Assembly (NCBI GenBank): GCA_023415545.1
Contig: JAEZKJ010000169.1
Coordinates: 1-15,492 of the forward strand
Length of the DNA: 15,492 nucleotides
Source: Bacteroidota bacterium
Lineage (GTDB): Bacteria; Bacteroidota; Bacteroidia; Bacteroidales; Bacteroidaceae
Direction: 5' to 3'
Numbering within the stretch: the first letter of the stretch is position 1; every line of letters begins with the position of its first letter. The notes beneath the pieces are model-generated. The model was not told the origin of the DNA and made no database searches. It saw only the letters and a list, made by a program, of their open reading frames with translations. The position numbers and the translations under genes were made by a program. Positions 7,166 through 14,879 of the stretch are shown piece after piece.

Positions 7166-9229
7166 CTATTTTTTCTTTCCCCACTTTGGCGTTATACCAA
7201 TGAAAAACTCAAAGTTTATACCTGGCATTGGTCGTGAAAGCACTGAAAGATACTCCTCATCAAACAGATTGTTTATACTTCCCTTAAGTGAGATGTCTGA
7301 CCATCGAAACGATAATCCTTTTTCAATAGTAACATTGCTCATAAAATATGGAGGAAGTTTACCTGTAAGCGATATGTCATTTGATGACATTGTAAATCGT
7401 TCCGAGTAGTAACACCATTTATATATGAATGACCAGCTTCGCCAAGAGAGTCGGCCTGTAAGTGTTGATGAATGTTCGGGGACATATGGCAACTGCTTTC
7501 CAACCGATTGGTCGGCAGGAGTTCGTGGTTCACCCTTATTTATAGATGGTGTCCACGAGTAAGTACCATTAACACCTAATTCCCACTCCTTTGCCAAAAT
7601 GATATTAAAATTAGATTTTAGTTCCACTCCATAAGCATTAACATCTTTAATATTGTCGGGTGAGAAAAAACCTTTTGTCGTTGGAAGCCAAATAATCCAA
7701 TCTTTAATAAAAGATTCAAACCAGTTTGCCGAACCACTTAAAGAGTAAATGCCATTTTTGCCTACATCAAATGATATTCCGGCATCATAAGTCCAACCAC
7801 TCTCTTTCTTCAAGTCAGGATTTCCACCAGGCAGGAAATAGAGGTCATTGAGTGTTGGGAATCGGAAGTTACGAGATACAGAAGCTTTTGCCACAATATT
7901 ACCCTTTTTAGATATTACACCATCTACAAAAAAAGCAGGTATAACAGGAGTCCAATCTTTACCAAACATCTCTTCACGAATGACCAGCGATACCCCCAAA
8001 CGATCTGTAGGACGCCATTTTGCCGACATAGAACCGGACAATTCAGGACGACCTTTACGGTATCCAACAACCGCCTTATTACCATCCTGACGCACTATGT
8101 TTTTATCCTCACTTTCAACAAGATGTTGGTGTAATGACATATTCGCTAAAAACAGCCATTTACTTCCTAAATAGTATTCGCCTTCAAATTTCCCAAAGAA
8201 AGTATTTACACGGCTTCTAGAACGTGTCATATGTGCCATTGTGCCATTTCCCAAATCACGTTTATAGTCATAAGCCATCCAGCTATGTATATAACCAGCT
8301 TTTGATCCTAATTTCCAATTTCCTTTAAAATGATCCCACGAAACAACGGAACGAAACGTTTGTTCACGCTGATAATTCTCAAAATCGGTATCGTCGCCAT
8401 GATCCACGGTAAGCATAGCCAACTCACGATTAGAGTTTATATACCACGCATTCAGACCAAAACGGTCACCTTTTCCTGTATTGTAATAGATTTCCTGTAA
8501 AAGATGAAAGTCTTTAAAAGCTCCACTTCTATTACGCTCAACAGGATAGTATTGGTCAATAATGTTCATATCATCATCATAGACATTCACTTTTTTATCG
8601 TGATTCAAATATTTATAGTCATTTGGAGATGAGGAATAAACAGCACGAGTAGATATTTGCCAATGATTGTCACCATAAGTTAATCGCAAAAACTCATCGT
8701 AAGTTTTAAATGAACCTATACCTTGCACATATTGCAAACCAAACCCCTCAGCTTGTGCTGGACTAGTAGAAAGTTTTACAGAACCTCCCAATCCTCCTCC
8801 GGTTTCATTAACCGATGATGTACCATGAAGTAGTGAGGCATCATCGATAAAGTAAGAAGGTATCATTGAAAAGTCGGTCATTCCTAACATAGGATTATTT
8901 ATATTCATGCCGTTCCACGATACCTGTGTGTGCGAAGGTGATGTTCCTCGAAAAGCAACTGTTGAAAGAGTTGCACGACCATAATTCTTGACAAAAACAG
9001 ATGAATTAAAGGTGATAATATCTGCCATTGATAGAGAAATATTCTCTTTAAGAGTTAAAGTGTCAAATTTTGTCTGCTGTGTTCCTATCTCCTTCATAGG
9101 TCGTTTACCAAATATTGTAACTTCAGGAATACGGAAAACTCTTCGACTCCAATCTTTAGTATCAGCCTTTTGTGCCAATACAATATGCGGTATTAGGAGA
9201 ATAAGTATAATAAGTAATATTTTTTTCAT
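7166..9229 (-). CDS. btuB: TonB-dependent outer-membrane receptor, BtuB-like (vitamin B12 uptake)
   Basis: A 22-stranded-barrel type receptor that would import cobalamin or other corrinoids across the outer membrane using TonB energy. The 687 residues start with a Sec signal peptide (MKKILLIILILLIPHIVLA, cleavage before QK). A TonB-box-like stretch, FRIPEVTIFGKRP, is near residues 32-44. A plug domain follows at about 45-160, with FRGTSPSHTQVSWNGMNINNP and GGGLGGSVKL. The rest is barrel, ending in INNLFDEEYLSVLSRPMPG and a final aromatic strand. There is no N-terminal carboxypeptidase-like domain and the length is far below SusC proteins, so this is a BtuB/siderophore-size receptor. The B12 specificity rests on the cobalamin riboswitch at the operon head and on the BtuG-like gene 12 bases upstream. 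Three lysines follow the last strand, a small oddity. Last gene of the operon. Confidence 0.88.
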   Translation of the reverse strand: MKKILLIILILLIPHIVLAQKADTKDWSRRVFRIPEVTIFGKRPMKEIGTQQTKFDTLTLKENISLSMADIITFNSSVFVKNYGRATLSTVAFRGTSPSHTQVSWNGMNINNPMLGMTDFSMIPSYFIDDASLLHGTSSVNETGGGLGGSVKLSTSPAQAEGFGLQYVQGIGSFKTYDEFLRLTYGDNHWQISTRAVYSSSPNDYKYLNHDKKVNVYDDDMNIIDQYYPVERNRSGAFKDFHLLQEIYYNTGKGDRFGLNAWYINSNRELAMLTVDHGDDTDFENYQREQTFRSVVSWDHFKGNWKLGSKAGYIHSWMAYDYKRDLGNGTMAHMTRSRSRVNTFFGKFEGEYYLGSKWLFLANMSLHQHLVESEDKNIVRQDGNKAVVGYRKGRPELSGSMSAKWRPTDRLGVSLVIREEMFGKDWTPVIPAFFVDGVISKKGNIVAKASVSRNFRFPTLNDLYFLPGGNPDLKKESGWTYDAGISFDVGKNGIYSLSGSANWFESFIKDWIIWLPTTKGFFSPDNIKDVNAYGVELKSNFNIILAKEWELGVNGTYSWTPSINKGEPRTPADQSVGKQLPYVPEHSSTLTGRLSWRSWSFIYKWCYYSERFTMSSNDISLTGKLPPYFMSNVTIEKGLSFRWSDISLKGSINNLFDEEYLSVLSRPMPGINFEFFIGITPKWGKKK

Positions 9230-9241
9230 CGAATCAATTCA

Positions 9242-10312
9242 TTATTTCCAACAAAAAGCACCAGGGATAATACCCACATAAAATTCATCGAGCAATTTTC
9301 CATCTGAGGAGTAACGATACACTTTACCCTGCTGAACATAGTCGATAGCATCGGCTATATAAACATCACCTGAACGAGGACAAACAGTAAGTCCATAATA
9401 GAGCGTGCCATTATATGGCAAAAATGGACGAACAGGTACACGGTCGGCATCTACCGACATCTCCCATACATCATCGTTAAGCCAATAAATTTTGTCCTTT
9501 GTTCCATTGATTTGAACTTCAGATGGCCAATCACCAAAATCGAATTTAAATTGTTTTTCTATTTTGAAAGTCTCCGCATCAATACGATACAATGAAGGCG
9601 CTTCATGTCCATAAGGAGAACCTTCATATCCACCATCTGTAACTGTCCATAACTTATTATTGCGATCCATCACTAACGAGGTAGGTTGAATACCAACTAC
9701 AAGTTCATCGACTACTTTATCTGTTTCAGTGTCTATTTTTAAAATTCTATTTTGGTACGACCAGCAGTTTACGAAAAGATATTTTCCATATTGTACCATC
9801 TGCTCTGTCGACCCACTCTCCATCGTCATATTTGGGACATCGATGTACCCGGTAATCTCATAGCGTTTTGGGTTAACTATAAATATGCGGTTATCCCAAA
9901 TCTGTGTGACATAAGCTTTTTCATCGGATAAAAAATGAATATATCGTGGAGAGGTAAGGTTAGTAATACGCCCTACCTCTTTAAAAGTATTAATATCGAT
10001 AGCAAAGATTACATGTGAATTATTTACTACTACCCAACCAATTCCATTTCGGATAATCATAGACTGAGCTACATCACCTAACTTCATTGCATTAGCACGA
10101 TAAAACACTTCATTCTGCACCATTTTGGTATTTGGATCATAATATGATAAAGTGGCGTTACCATACTGGAAATTACCCTCGTTGCATATAAATAATCCCT
10201 CTCCCGATGATGAAGTATCAAAATCCTCTTCTAAACCATATTCCCACTTCATACACGAACTATTCAGCAGGAAAAGGGATATAAATATTAACCTAATGAA
10301 TTTTGTTGCCAT
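9242..10312 (-). CDS. btuG: BtuG-like beta-propeller surface lipoprotein, predicted corrinoid binding
   Basis: A 356-residue lipoprotein with signal MATKFIRLIFISLFLLNSSC and lipid-bearing Cys20. Acidic residues after the cysteine (LEEDFD) fit export to the cell surface. The mature part is built from YncE/YVTN-type propeller repeats, for example YVTQIWDNRIFIVNPKRYEI, LFVNCWSYQNRILKIDTET and LWTVTDGG, each a blade with an Asp/Asn-rich turn followed by a strand. Length and fold match BtuG of Bacteroides, which binds cobalamin very tightly and sits as a lid over its BtuB partner. Here the receptor gene follows 12 bases downstream and the upstream PKD-like lipoprotein gene ends one base before this start, so the genes must be co-transcribed and may be translationally coupled. 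Expected role: surface capture of B12 and hand-over to the receptor. Exact ligand is inferred from context. Confidence 0.85.
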   Translation of the reverse strand: MATKFIRLIFISLFLLNSSCMKWEYGLEEDFDTSSSGEGLFICNEGNFQYGNATLSYYDPNTKMVQNEVFYRANAMKLGDVAQSMIIRNGIGWVVVNNSHVIFAIDINTFKEVGRITNLTSPRYIHFLSDEKAYVTQIWDNRIFIVNPKRYEITGYIDVPNMTMESGSTEQMVQYGKYLFVNCWSYQNRILKIDTETDKVVDELVVGIQPTSLVMDRNNKLWTVTDGGYEGSPYGHEAPSLYRIDAETFKIEKQFKFDFGDWPSEVQINGTKDKIYWLNDDVWEMSVDADRVPVRPFLPYNGTLYYGLTVCPRSGDVYIADAIDYVQQGKVYRYSSDGKLLDEFYVGIIPGAFCWK

Positions 10313-10313
10313 G

Positions 10314-12080
10314 TTACTTTTTCATATTATAATCATAAAATCCAAACACCTCCGTTGAGAGCTCTCCCAACCAACCACTTTTAGCATTAACACCCACCTG
10401 TACTTTAACAAAGTCTATATAATCCAAGTGTACAGGATTGGACTCAAAATCAATGGCATTCGATATTTTGAAATGATTAGCGTTAGACTCAGCATTTGCA
10501 TTATCACTATTTGATAATCGGTCTATAGGGCTCCAATTATCTACATATCCCCATTCGTAGTGCGGATTAATCCAATAGGAACCTTTACCTGAGGCATCAT
10601 AATTGCGTGCCTTCAAGCAAGTACCTGTTAGAGTATAGCTATCCTCTTTTATCCAAAGTGGATAATAATACTCCTGTGAGTGATACACTTTTAAATAATC
10701 TATTTCACCACTATTACCTTTATTGTCCCTCCATTGAACAGGCATACCTGCTCCATTTGGTCGATAATAAGTTACAGCATAGTCACGAATTGTTTCCGCC
10801 TTTCCACTTTCTGAACCTGCTAACTCATACCATGTATCGTTAGGTAAACCATCTCCATTTTCGTCTTGCATGACCCAAACAATACCAGGTTCGGATGAAC
10901 CATTGAAGGAGTTTCCAAGGATGCCGATATCATAATTTCCGGAATTATTGATACTATGGTCAAAACCTACAACGATATAACCACCGAAGCCACCCAAAGA
11001 GACCCAAAGAGGATTAGGTTTACCATTTTCATTAGTTTCCGACATTCGTGCCTCCGCATAAGCAATAGCTGCTTGTGGAGTTGTTTGCGAACCATCAAAA
11101 CCGCCTGTTTTCAACTCATTGATAAACTGACCTGGAGCAGGTGTATATTCGTAAACCTTGTTCCAATCAGCTTTCGACGAACCACTTTTTGCTCTATAGA
11201 AAATTCCTTCTTTATAAACGATGACATCAAACTTACGAGTAATGGTTATTTGATTACCATCATTTTCATATGTTGCTGTTGCAGTTATTTTATAATCACC
11301 ATCCGATTTTGCAGAAAAAATTAAACGTGAATCGTTACATATTGAATCATTAACTCCTTCGATGGACCATTTGTAGTTTATACCATTCTCCTTACTTAAC
11401 ACAGAAGGTGCAATAAGTAGTTTGCGATCTACTACAGTATGATATGAGTATTTATCGAAAGCCCACTCAAATGGTATATCATCAGCATTAAGCACTTTAA
11501 TCTCTACCTTATCACTATAAGTACCATCATTGTTAGTTGCTGTTGCAGTAATGATATACGTACCAACTGCTTCTGCATTAAATTTGTATTCACTTGAATC
11601 ACTGACTACTTCTCCATTTAAATCCCATACCAATGTTGTGGGAAGCGATGTTTCGCGTACTGATGCATGAAGTTTGATAGTAGTACCTATAGTAACTGTC
11701 TGTTTTTTACTTACTGCAATTGTTACGGTAGGGATTTCAAGATCTACAACATTAACACGAATTTCCTCTTCATCTTTACCTGCATCAGTGGTTACAGTAA
11801 TTGTAATGTAATATTCTCCTATCTTCTCTTTCTTAAAAGATAAATTTGGAGAGGTACAAATCACTTCACCATTCATGCTCCAGCAATAATTGGCATTTTC
11901 AGCATTTTTGTAATCAGGCGCAATAATAATTTCACGTCCATGTTTGACAGTATAAATTCCTGATTCACTATCTAGAATAATTTTTGGAGGTAATTCTGTT
12001 GTAATTACATCGTCAATATTACATGAAGAAGAAATTACAACAAGTATACTTAAGTAAAGAAATTTCCAAAGATTTCGCAT
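10314..12080 (-). CDS. PKD-like domain surface lipoprotein of the B12 operon, function unassigned
   Basis: A 588-residue lipoprotein with signal MRNLWKFLYLSILVVISSSC and Cys20, followed by NIDD, a surface-export-like acidic start. Three Ig/PKD-like domains follow at about 30-113, 117-197 and 202-289, each with a W-x-x-(N/E)G strand and a closing G-x-Y-x-I-T-(A/V)-T strand. They look like a rigid stalk. Residues about 292-588 form a separate domain rich in Gly, Trp and Tyr. It contains GGFGGYIVVGFDHSI, the acidic loop QDENGDGLPNDTWYEL starting at 405 (DxNxDG, possibly calcium binding) and YELAGS. I do not recognise a catalytic motif. Its place between a BtuH-like and a BtuG-like gene under a cobalamin riboswitch implies a role in corrinoid capture or in building the surface complex; this is inference. 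Seven bases separate it from the upstream start. Confidence 0.75.
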   Translation of the reverse strand: MRNLWKFLYLSILVVISSSCNIDDVITTELPPKIILDSESGIYTVKHGREIIIAPDYKNAENANYCWSMNGEVICTSPNLSFKKEKIGEYYITITVTTDAGKDEEEIRVNVVDLEIPTVTIAVSKKQTVTIGTTIKLHASVRETSLPTTLVWDLNGEVVSDSSEYKFNAEAVGTYIITATATNNDGTYSDKVEIKVLNADDIPFEWAFDKYSYHTVVDRKLLIAPSVLSKENGINYKWSIEGVNDSICNDSRLIFSAKSDGDYKITATATYENDGNQITITRKFDVIVYKEGIFYRAKSGSSKADWNKVYEYTPAPGQFINELKTGGFDGSQTTPQAAIAYAEARMSETNENGKPNPLWVSLGGFGGYIVVGFDHSINNSGNYDIGILGNSFNGSSEPGIVWVMQDENGDGLPNDTWYELAGSESGKAETIRDYAVTYYRPNGAGMPVQWRDNKGNSGEIDYLKVYHSQEYYYPLWIKEDSYTLTGTCLKARNYDASGKGSYWINPHYEWGYVDNWSPIDRLSNSDNANAESNANHFKISNAIDFESNPVHLDYIDFVKVQVGVNAKSGWLGELSTEVFGFYDYNMKK

Positions 12081-12086
12081 TTTACT

Positions 12087-13832
12087 TTATTTAAAAATTT
12101 TATTATTGAATTGTACCGCAACATCATCATATGCAAAGTAAGCAGGTATAACGTTGCCATAAATTCCATATCCATTATCACTTGCAATAAGGTTAAACTC
12201 AACACGAACAACCTTACCTAAACTGCTCAAATCCCACTTTGTCCAATCAGTAATGATTTGTTTATTTTTATTCAAAAGATAAAATTCTGTAGTTGTGGGC
12301 TCAGTATCATCCATAGAGTCATATCCATAAGCGACAACTTTGAAAGTACAATCATCATTATATTCATATGAGCCACCAAAATCATGCTCTCCATTTACAA
12401 GAATTTTATAAGTATATGAGGTGTTTGTTACATACATATGATCTATAACTCGTGCAACCCCATCATGAAATTGCAAACCAGGGAGTACTCCTTGAGGTGA
12501 GTATTGTGTAGCATACTCTTCGGGATCAAGATAACCATACTGAGTGCAAAAATTTTTCGATCCATTTGCACCACCTTTTACATTGTAAGCTTGTAGGTCA
12601 ATAACAAAAAGCATATTATCATCATCATACTGCTCAATATCCTCATCATTACCTACATAATCGGATATACCTGCGTGCCCTGATATGCCCCACCATGAAT
12701 CAATAGTAGGTTTTACAAACGCTAACTCGGTGTTGTTATAGTCGTACCACTCATATGAGCCATGTCCATTTCCATACTGGCCATCTCGTGGAATATAGTC
12801 AGACCACTTTGTAATCCACTTAGTTTCATCATTACCCATCATTGCATAGGTGAATTCACATTCATAAGGCTCAAACCTTTCTGTTCCATCCTCAAAAGTT
12901 AGAAAACGCATTTCTGACTCTTCAACCCACTCTCCGGTAGCGACATTAATTTTTACTACTGCACTTTTTCCTTCTTTTGATACAACAGTAATAGCAACGA
13001 TACCCTCCTTTTCAAAATGACATGATTGTTTTGAAGGAGCTATGATAGTTAGTAAATCTTGTGAATAAACAACTTTCCACCCTTCTGGCTTACTAATAAC
13101 AAAATCAACAACATTTACAGCATTTACAACAAAGTTCGCACTTTTTCCATACTCTATTTGTGCAACCTCAGGAGCATCATTAATTATAAATAACGGCATA
13201 GTTTCATCATAGCGAGCAATGCATAACTCAGTACCATCAGAAAGAGTAAATACAATATATAAATCATTGGATGTGTCAACTGATTTGAATAATGAGTTGG
13301 ATTCATTTTCTTCTATTTTACCTTCAGCAACGACTCCAGTAGATATCCAAAGATTTCCACCATCGGTTGAAATTTCCCACTCTTTTGTTGTATTATTAAT
13401 ACGAACCTGTGGCGAAACAGCATCCTCACCTTTCTCTCCATTTGCACGTACTTTCTTACCATCTACTAAAAGCCATTCATTATCGAGAGTCCAGTAATAG
13501 TTTGTATCTTCATCTTGTTTGATAGAAATTTGTGGTGCATCTAACCCATTCTTACCATTTGAAATCATAGCAACTTCTTCATTCGAAAAAGTAATTGAAT
13601 ATCCATCGACAGTTTTATTGACAGAAGTAACATATACATTATTCTGCAAAGAATTAACAATGGTTTGTAAAGCATTAATATCGCTATTAGTATTCTTTAT
13701 AGCCTCTTCAAGAAGAGTTAATCGGTCTTTGACTTCCTCCATTTCGTTCCACAAACCGGTGTCATCATAATCACAACTTGTTATTGATACACTTATCAGT
13801 GTAATAATAATTGAATAGATAATTTTTTTCAT
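12087..13832 (-). CDS. DUF4465-type surface lipoprotein, BtuH-like predicted B12-binding protein
   Basis: A 581-residue lipoprotein: signal MKKIIYSIIITLISVSITSC, Cys20, then DYDD, consistent with surface display. A coiled coil at about 27-66 (NEMEEVKDRLTLLEEAIKN and following) leads into a DUF4988-like segment (about 67-170). This segment has the repeated pattern of a GKNG/GEKGEDA turn followed by a tryptophan-containing strand (YYWTLDNEW, EWEISTDGG). A BACON-like beta domain lies at about 218-300. The C-terminal half (about 308-577) has features of DUF4465: FLTFEDGTERFEP at its start, GISGHAGISDYVG, FCTQYGYLD, YVTNTSYTYK, WDLSSLGKVVRVEFNL and a closing PAYFAYDDVAVQ. BtuH proteins of Bacteroides, which bind cobalamin at the cell surface and are encoded in similar riboswitch loci, are the best functional match I can offer; the assignment is from memory of the family and context. 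It starts 14 bases after the preceding gene. Confidence 0.72.
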   Translation of the reverse strand: MKKIIYSIIITLISVSITSCDYDDTGLWNEMEEVKDRLTLLEEAIKNTNSDINALQTIVNSLQNNVYVTSVNKTVDGYSITFSNEEVAMISNGKNGLDAPQISIKQDEDTNYYWTLDNEWLLVDGKKVRANGEKGEDAVSPQVRINNTTKEWEISTDGGNLWISTGVVAEGKIEENESNSLFKSVDTSNDLYIVFTLSDGTELCIARYDETMPLFIINDAPEVAQIEYGKSANFVVNAVNVVDFVISKPEGWKVVYSQDLLTIIAPSKQSCHFEKEGIVAITVVSKEGKSAVVKINVATGEWVEESEMRFLTFEDGTERFEPYECEFTYAMMGNDETKWITKWSDYIPRDGQYGNGHGSYEWYDYNNTELAFVKPTIDSWWGISGHAGISDYVGNDEDIEQYDDDNMLFVIDLQAYNVKGGANGSKNFCTQYGYLDPEEYATQYSPQGVLPGLQFHDGVARVIDHMYVTNTSYTYKILVNGEHDFGGSYEYNDDCTFKVVAYGYDSMDDTEPTTTEFYLLNKNKQIITDWTKWDLSSLGKVVRVEFNLIASDNGYGIYGNVIPAYFAYDDVAVQFNNKIFK

Positions 13833-13846
13833 CTTTATATTGATTA

Positions 13847-14383
13847 TTAGTTATTAAATAATTCTTTTAAATTTTGATTATACTCTTCTACTTGTGAGCC
13901 TATGCGATCAATATCTTTCCGTTTAAATTTAAACTGACGAATCTCTTCTATGCTTTGAAGGAATTTTGGTAATCCATTTACATATTTTTCATAACAGAGA
14001 TATGCTAATAAAGAGGGAATAAAGTCAAATGTTAATTCATTGCGATAAGTAGCTACATATACATTCTCACCTATATGAAAATCTTTTTCACTATTTGAAA
14101 ATGAGTAAGTTTTGTAATAAATACGATATGATACACCTTTTGAAGGTAGAGACCTGAAACTACAGGTAAACTTATAAAAAGAGAGTTTATCTATTGAAAT
14201 GCCACTATCTTTTGAGAAAATCTCAATCCATACTGTTGAAACAGGAAGTCCTAAAAGTAATTTGTATATGGCTCTATTTTTTACACGTAGAACCTTGAGG
14301 AATTTGTACAAATTACTCTTAAGAATCAAATATTCTTGCCCTGTAATACTATTTGCGCTCGTTGATTCAGCCTTTACCGTCAT
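13847..14383 (-). CDS. Unrecognised 178-residue protein at the head of the B12 operon
   Basis: First gene after the cobalamin riboswitch. I do not recognise the family. The protein begins MTVKAESTSANSITGQEYLI, with no signal peptide, lipobox or convincing membrane span, so it is predicted cytosolic. It is rich in Lys, Tyr and Phe. A helical N-terminal part (YLILKSNLYKFLKVLRVKNR) is followed by a mixed region with alternating strands (YKFTCSFRSLP, SYRIYYKTYSFS, VYVATYRNELTFDF), then a helical, charged C-terminus ending SQVEEYNQNLKELFNN. The ATG at 14383 is the first good start; a TTG two codons upstream is less likely. Fourteen bases separate its stop from the next start, so it belongs to the operon. 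It could be a true accessory protein of B12 uptake or a gene inserted into the operon; no remnants of a mobile element are visible around it. Confidence 0.6.
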   Translation of the reverse strand: MTVKAESTSANSITGQEYLILKSNLYKFLKVLRVKNRAIYKLLLGLPVSTVWIEIFSKDSGISIDKLSFYKFTCSFRSLPSKGVSYRIYYKTYSFSNSEKDFHIGENVYVATYRNELTFDFIPSLLAYLCYEKYVNGLPKFLQSIEEIRQFKFKRKDIDRIGSQVEEYNQNLKELFNN

Positions 14384-14389
14384 AACCAA

Positions 14390-14655
14390 TAATGTTTACA
14401 ATTCGATAGTACTGTATTGCATATAGACCTAATGTCCCCAAATGACAAATATCTATGGGGAAATAGTTAGGACAAGTGTACAAGGCACCTGAATAAGGGA
14501 ATAATTCCTTATTGGCTAATGACACCTAATAAGTTATTTGTTGGGAAATGTAGTCTATACTATACACCCCATACAAGTAACCAAAAAAATGCAAAAACAG
14601 TGAAAAATTTGTACGATTATGACCCGTATTCCAGCAGGTAATAAATCCATAATAC
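14390..14655 (-). other. Long structured leader between the cobalamin riboswitch and the first gene
   Basis: About 270 bases separate the B12 box from the first start codon. Reading the minus strand, this holds a 31-codon open frame (14650-14555), a hairpin AATAAGG/CCTTATT (14513-14492) and a compound hairpin. In the compound hairpin, plus-strand CCTAA (outer) and CCCCA (inner) near 14429-14446 pair with TGGGG and TTAGG near 14456-14472. No hairpin is directly followed by a U run, so a classical attenuator is not evident. It may act as expression platform or stability element. Confidence 0.45.
14555..14650 (-). CDS. Possible 31-residue hydrophobic leader peptide
   Basis: An ATG directly after the riboswitch (plus-strand 14648-14650) opens a 31-codon frame ending in TAG. 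The product begins MDLLPAGIRVIIVQIFHCFC and is strongly hydrophobic with four Cys, like a single membrane-spanning peptide. It is in the same frame as the 178-residue gene but several stops separate them. It could be a leader peptide or chance; AT-rich leader DNA easily yields short frames. Confidence 0.2.
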   Translation of the reverse strand: MDLLPAGIRVIIVQIFHCFCIFLVTCMGCIV

Positions 14656-14864
14656 TAAGGCAGGTCTTCTGACTTGTCCTGTCGTCGCGCCTTCCCAATC
14701 TATAAGATCAGTGGCAAAGAGTGCGTCCAACATTCATCCTTAATACATTGTAATTATATTATAATTACCTGTTAGGATGGAACTTACAGCAACTGGTATT
14801 GTTCCAGATTTTCACTGGATTCCCTTTTCACCCTTCGTAACGCTTGGTCCGTAAGGGCTCCTTA
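14656..14864 (-). ncRNA. Cobalamin (vitamin B12/AdoCbl) riboswitch
   Basis: Reading the minus strand, the B12 box AAGTCAGAAGACCTGCC at 14675-14659 is a close match to the conserved AAGCCAGGAGACCTGCC. Upstream in the RNA are the other conserved blocks: AAAAGGGA followed by ATCCAGTGAAAATCTGGA (14820-14803), CCAGTTGCTGTAAG (14796-14783), GCCACTG, then GGGAAGGCGCGACGA. TAAGG at 14864-14860 can pair with CCTTA at 14660-14656 as the closing stem. A peripheral hairpin built from CATCCT/AGGATG and GTAATTA/TAATTAC (14735-14779) is lineage specific. Bound cobalamin should turn the downstream operon off. The order of the blocks and the position just after a promoter make the call secure; the AdoCbl versus aquocobalamin preference is not determined. 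Confidence 0.95.
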
Positions 14865-14871
14865 TGTGATG

Positions 14872-14879
14872 CAAAATTA
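14872..14879 (-). promoter_or_regulatory. Promoter -7 box of the B12 uptake operon
   Basis: The minus strand reads TAATTTTG, an exact match to TAnnTTTG. The predicted start near 14866 falls just before the first base pair of the riboswitch closing stem, which supports the assignment. No clear TTTG -33 element is seen 19-21 bases upstream. Confidence 0.6.

Noticed and set aside
10956..11324. Plus-strand 122-codon frame inside the PKD-like lipoprotein gene
   Set aside because: It lies antisense to a gene with clear domains and a signal peptide, has no promoter and shows no recognisable motif.
7166..12080. Polysaccharide-utilisation (SusC/SusD) locus
   Set aside because: The receptor has 687 residues with no carboxypeptidase-like N-terminal domain, there is no SusD-type helical lipoprotein and no glycoside hydrolase, and the operon is headed by a cobalamin riboswitch.
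14384..14389. TTG start two codons before the 178-residue protein
   Set aside because: A normal ATG follows at 14383 and nothing favours the rare start codon.
13847..14650. A single longer gene, broken by mutation, joining the 31-codon frame to the 178-residue protein
   Set aside because: They share a frame, but at least five stop codons lie between them and the intervening translation has no coding character, so a recent break is unlikely.
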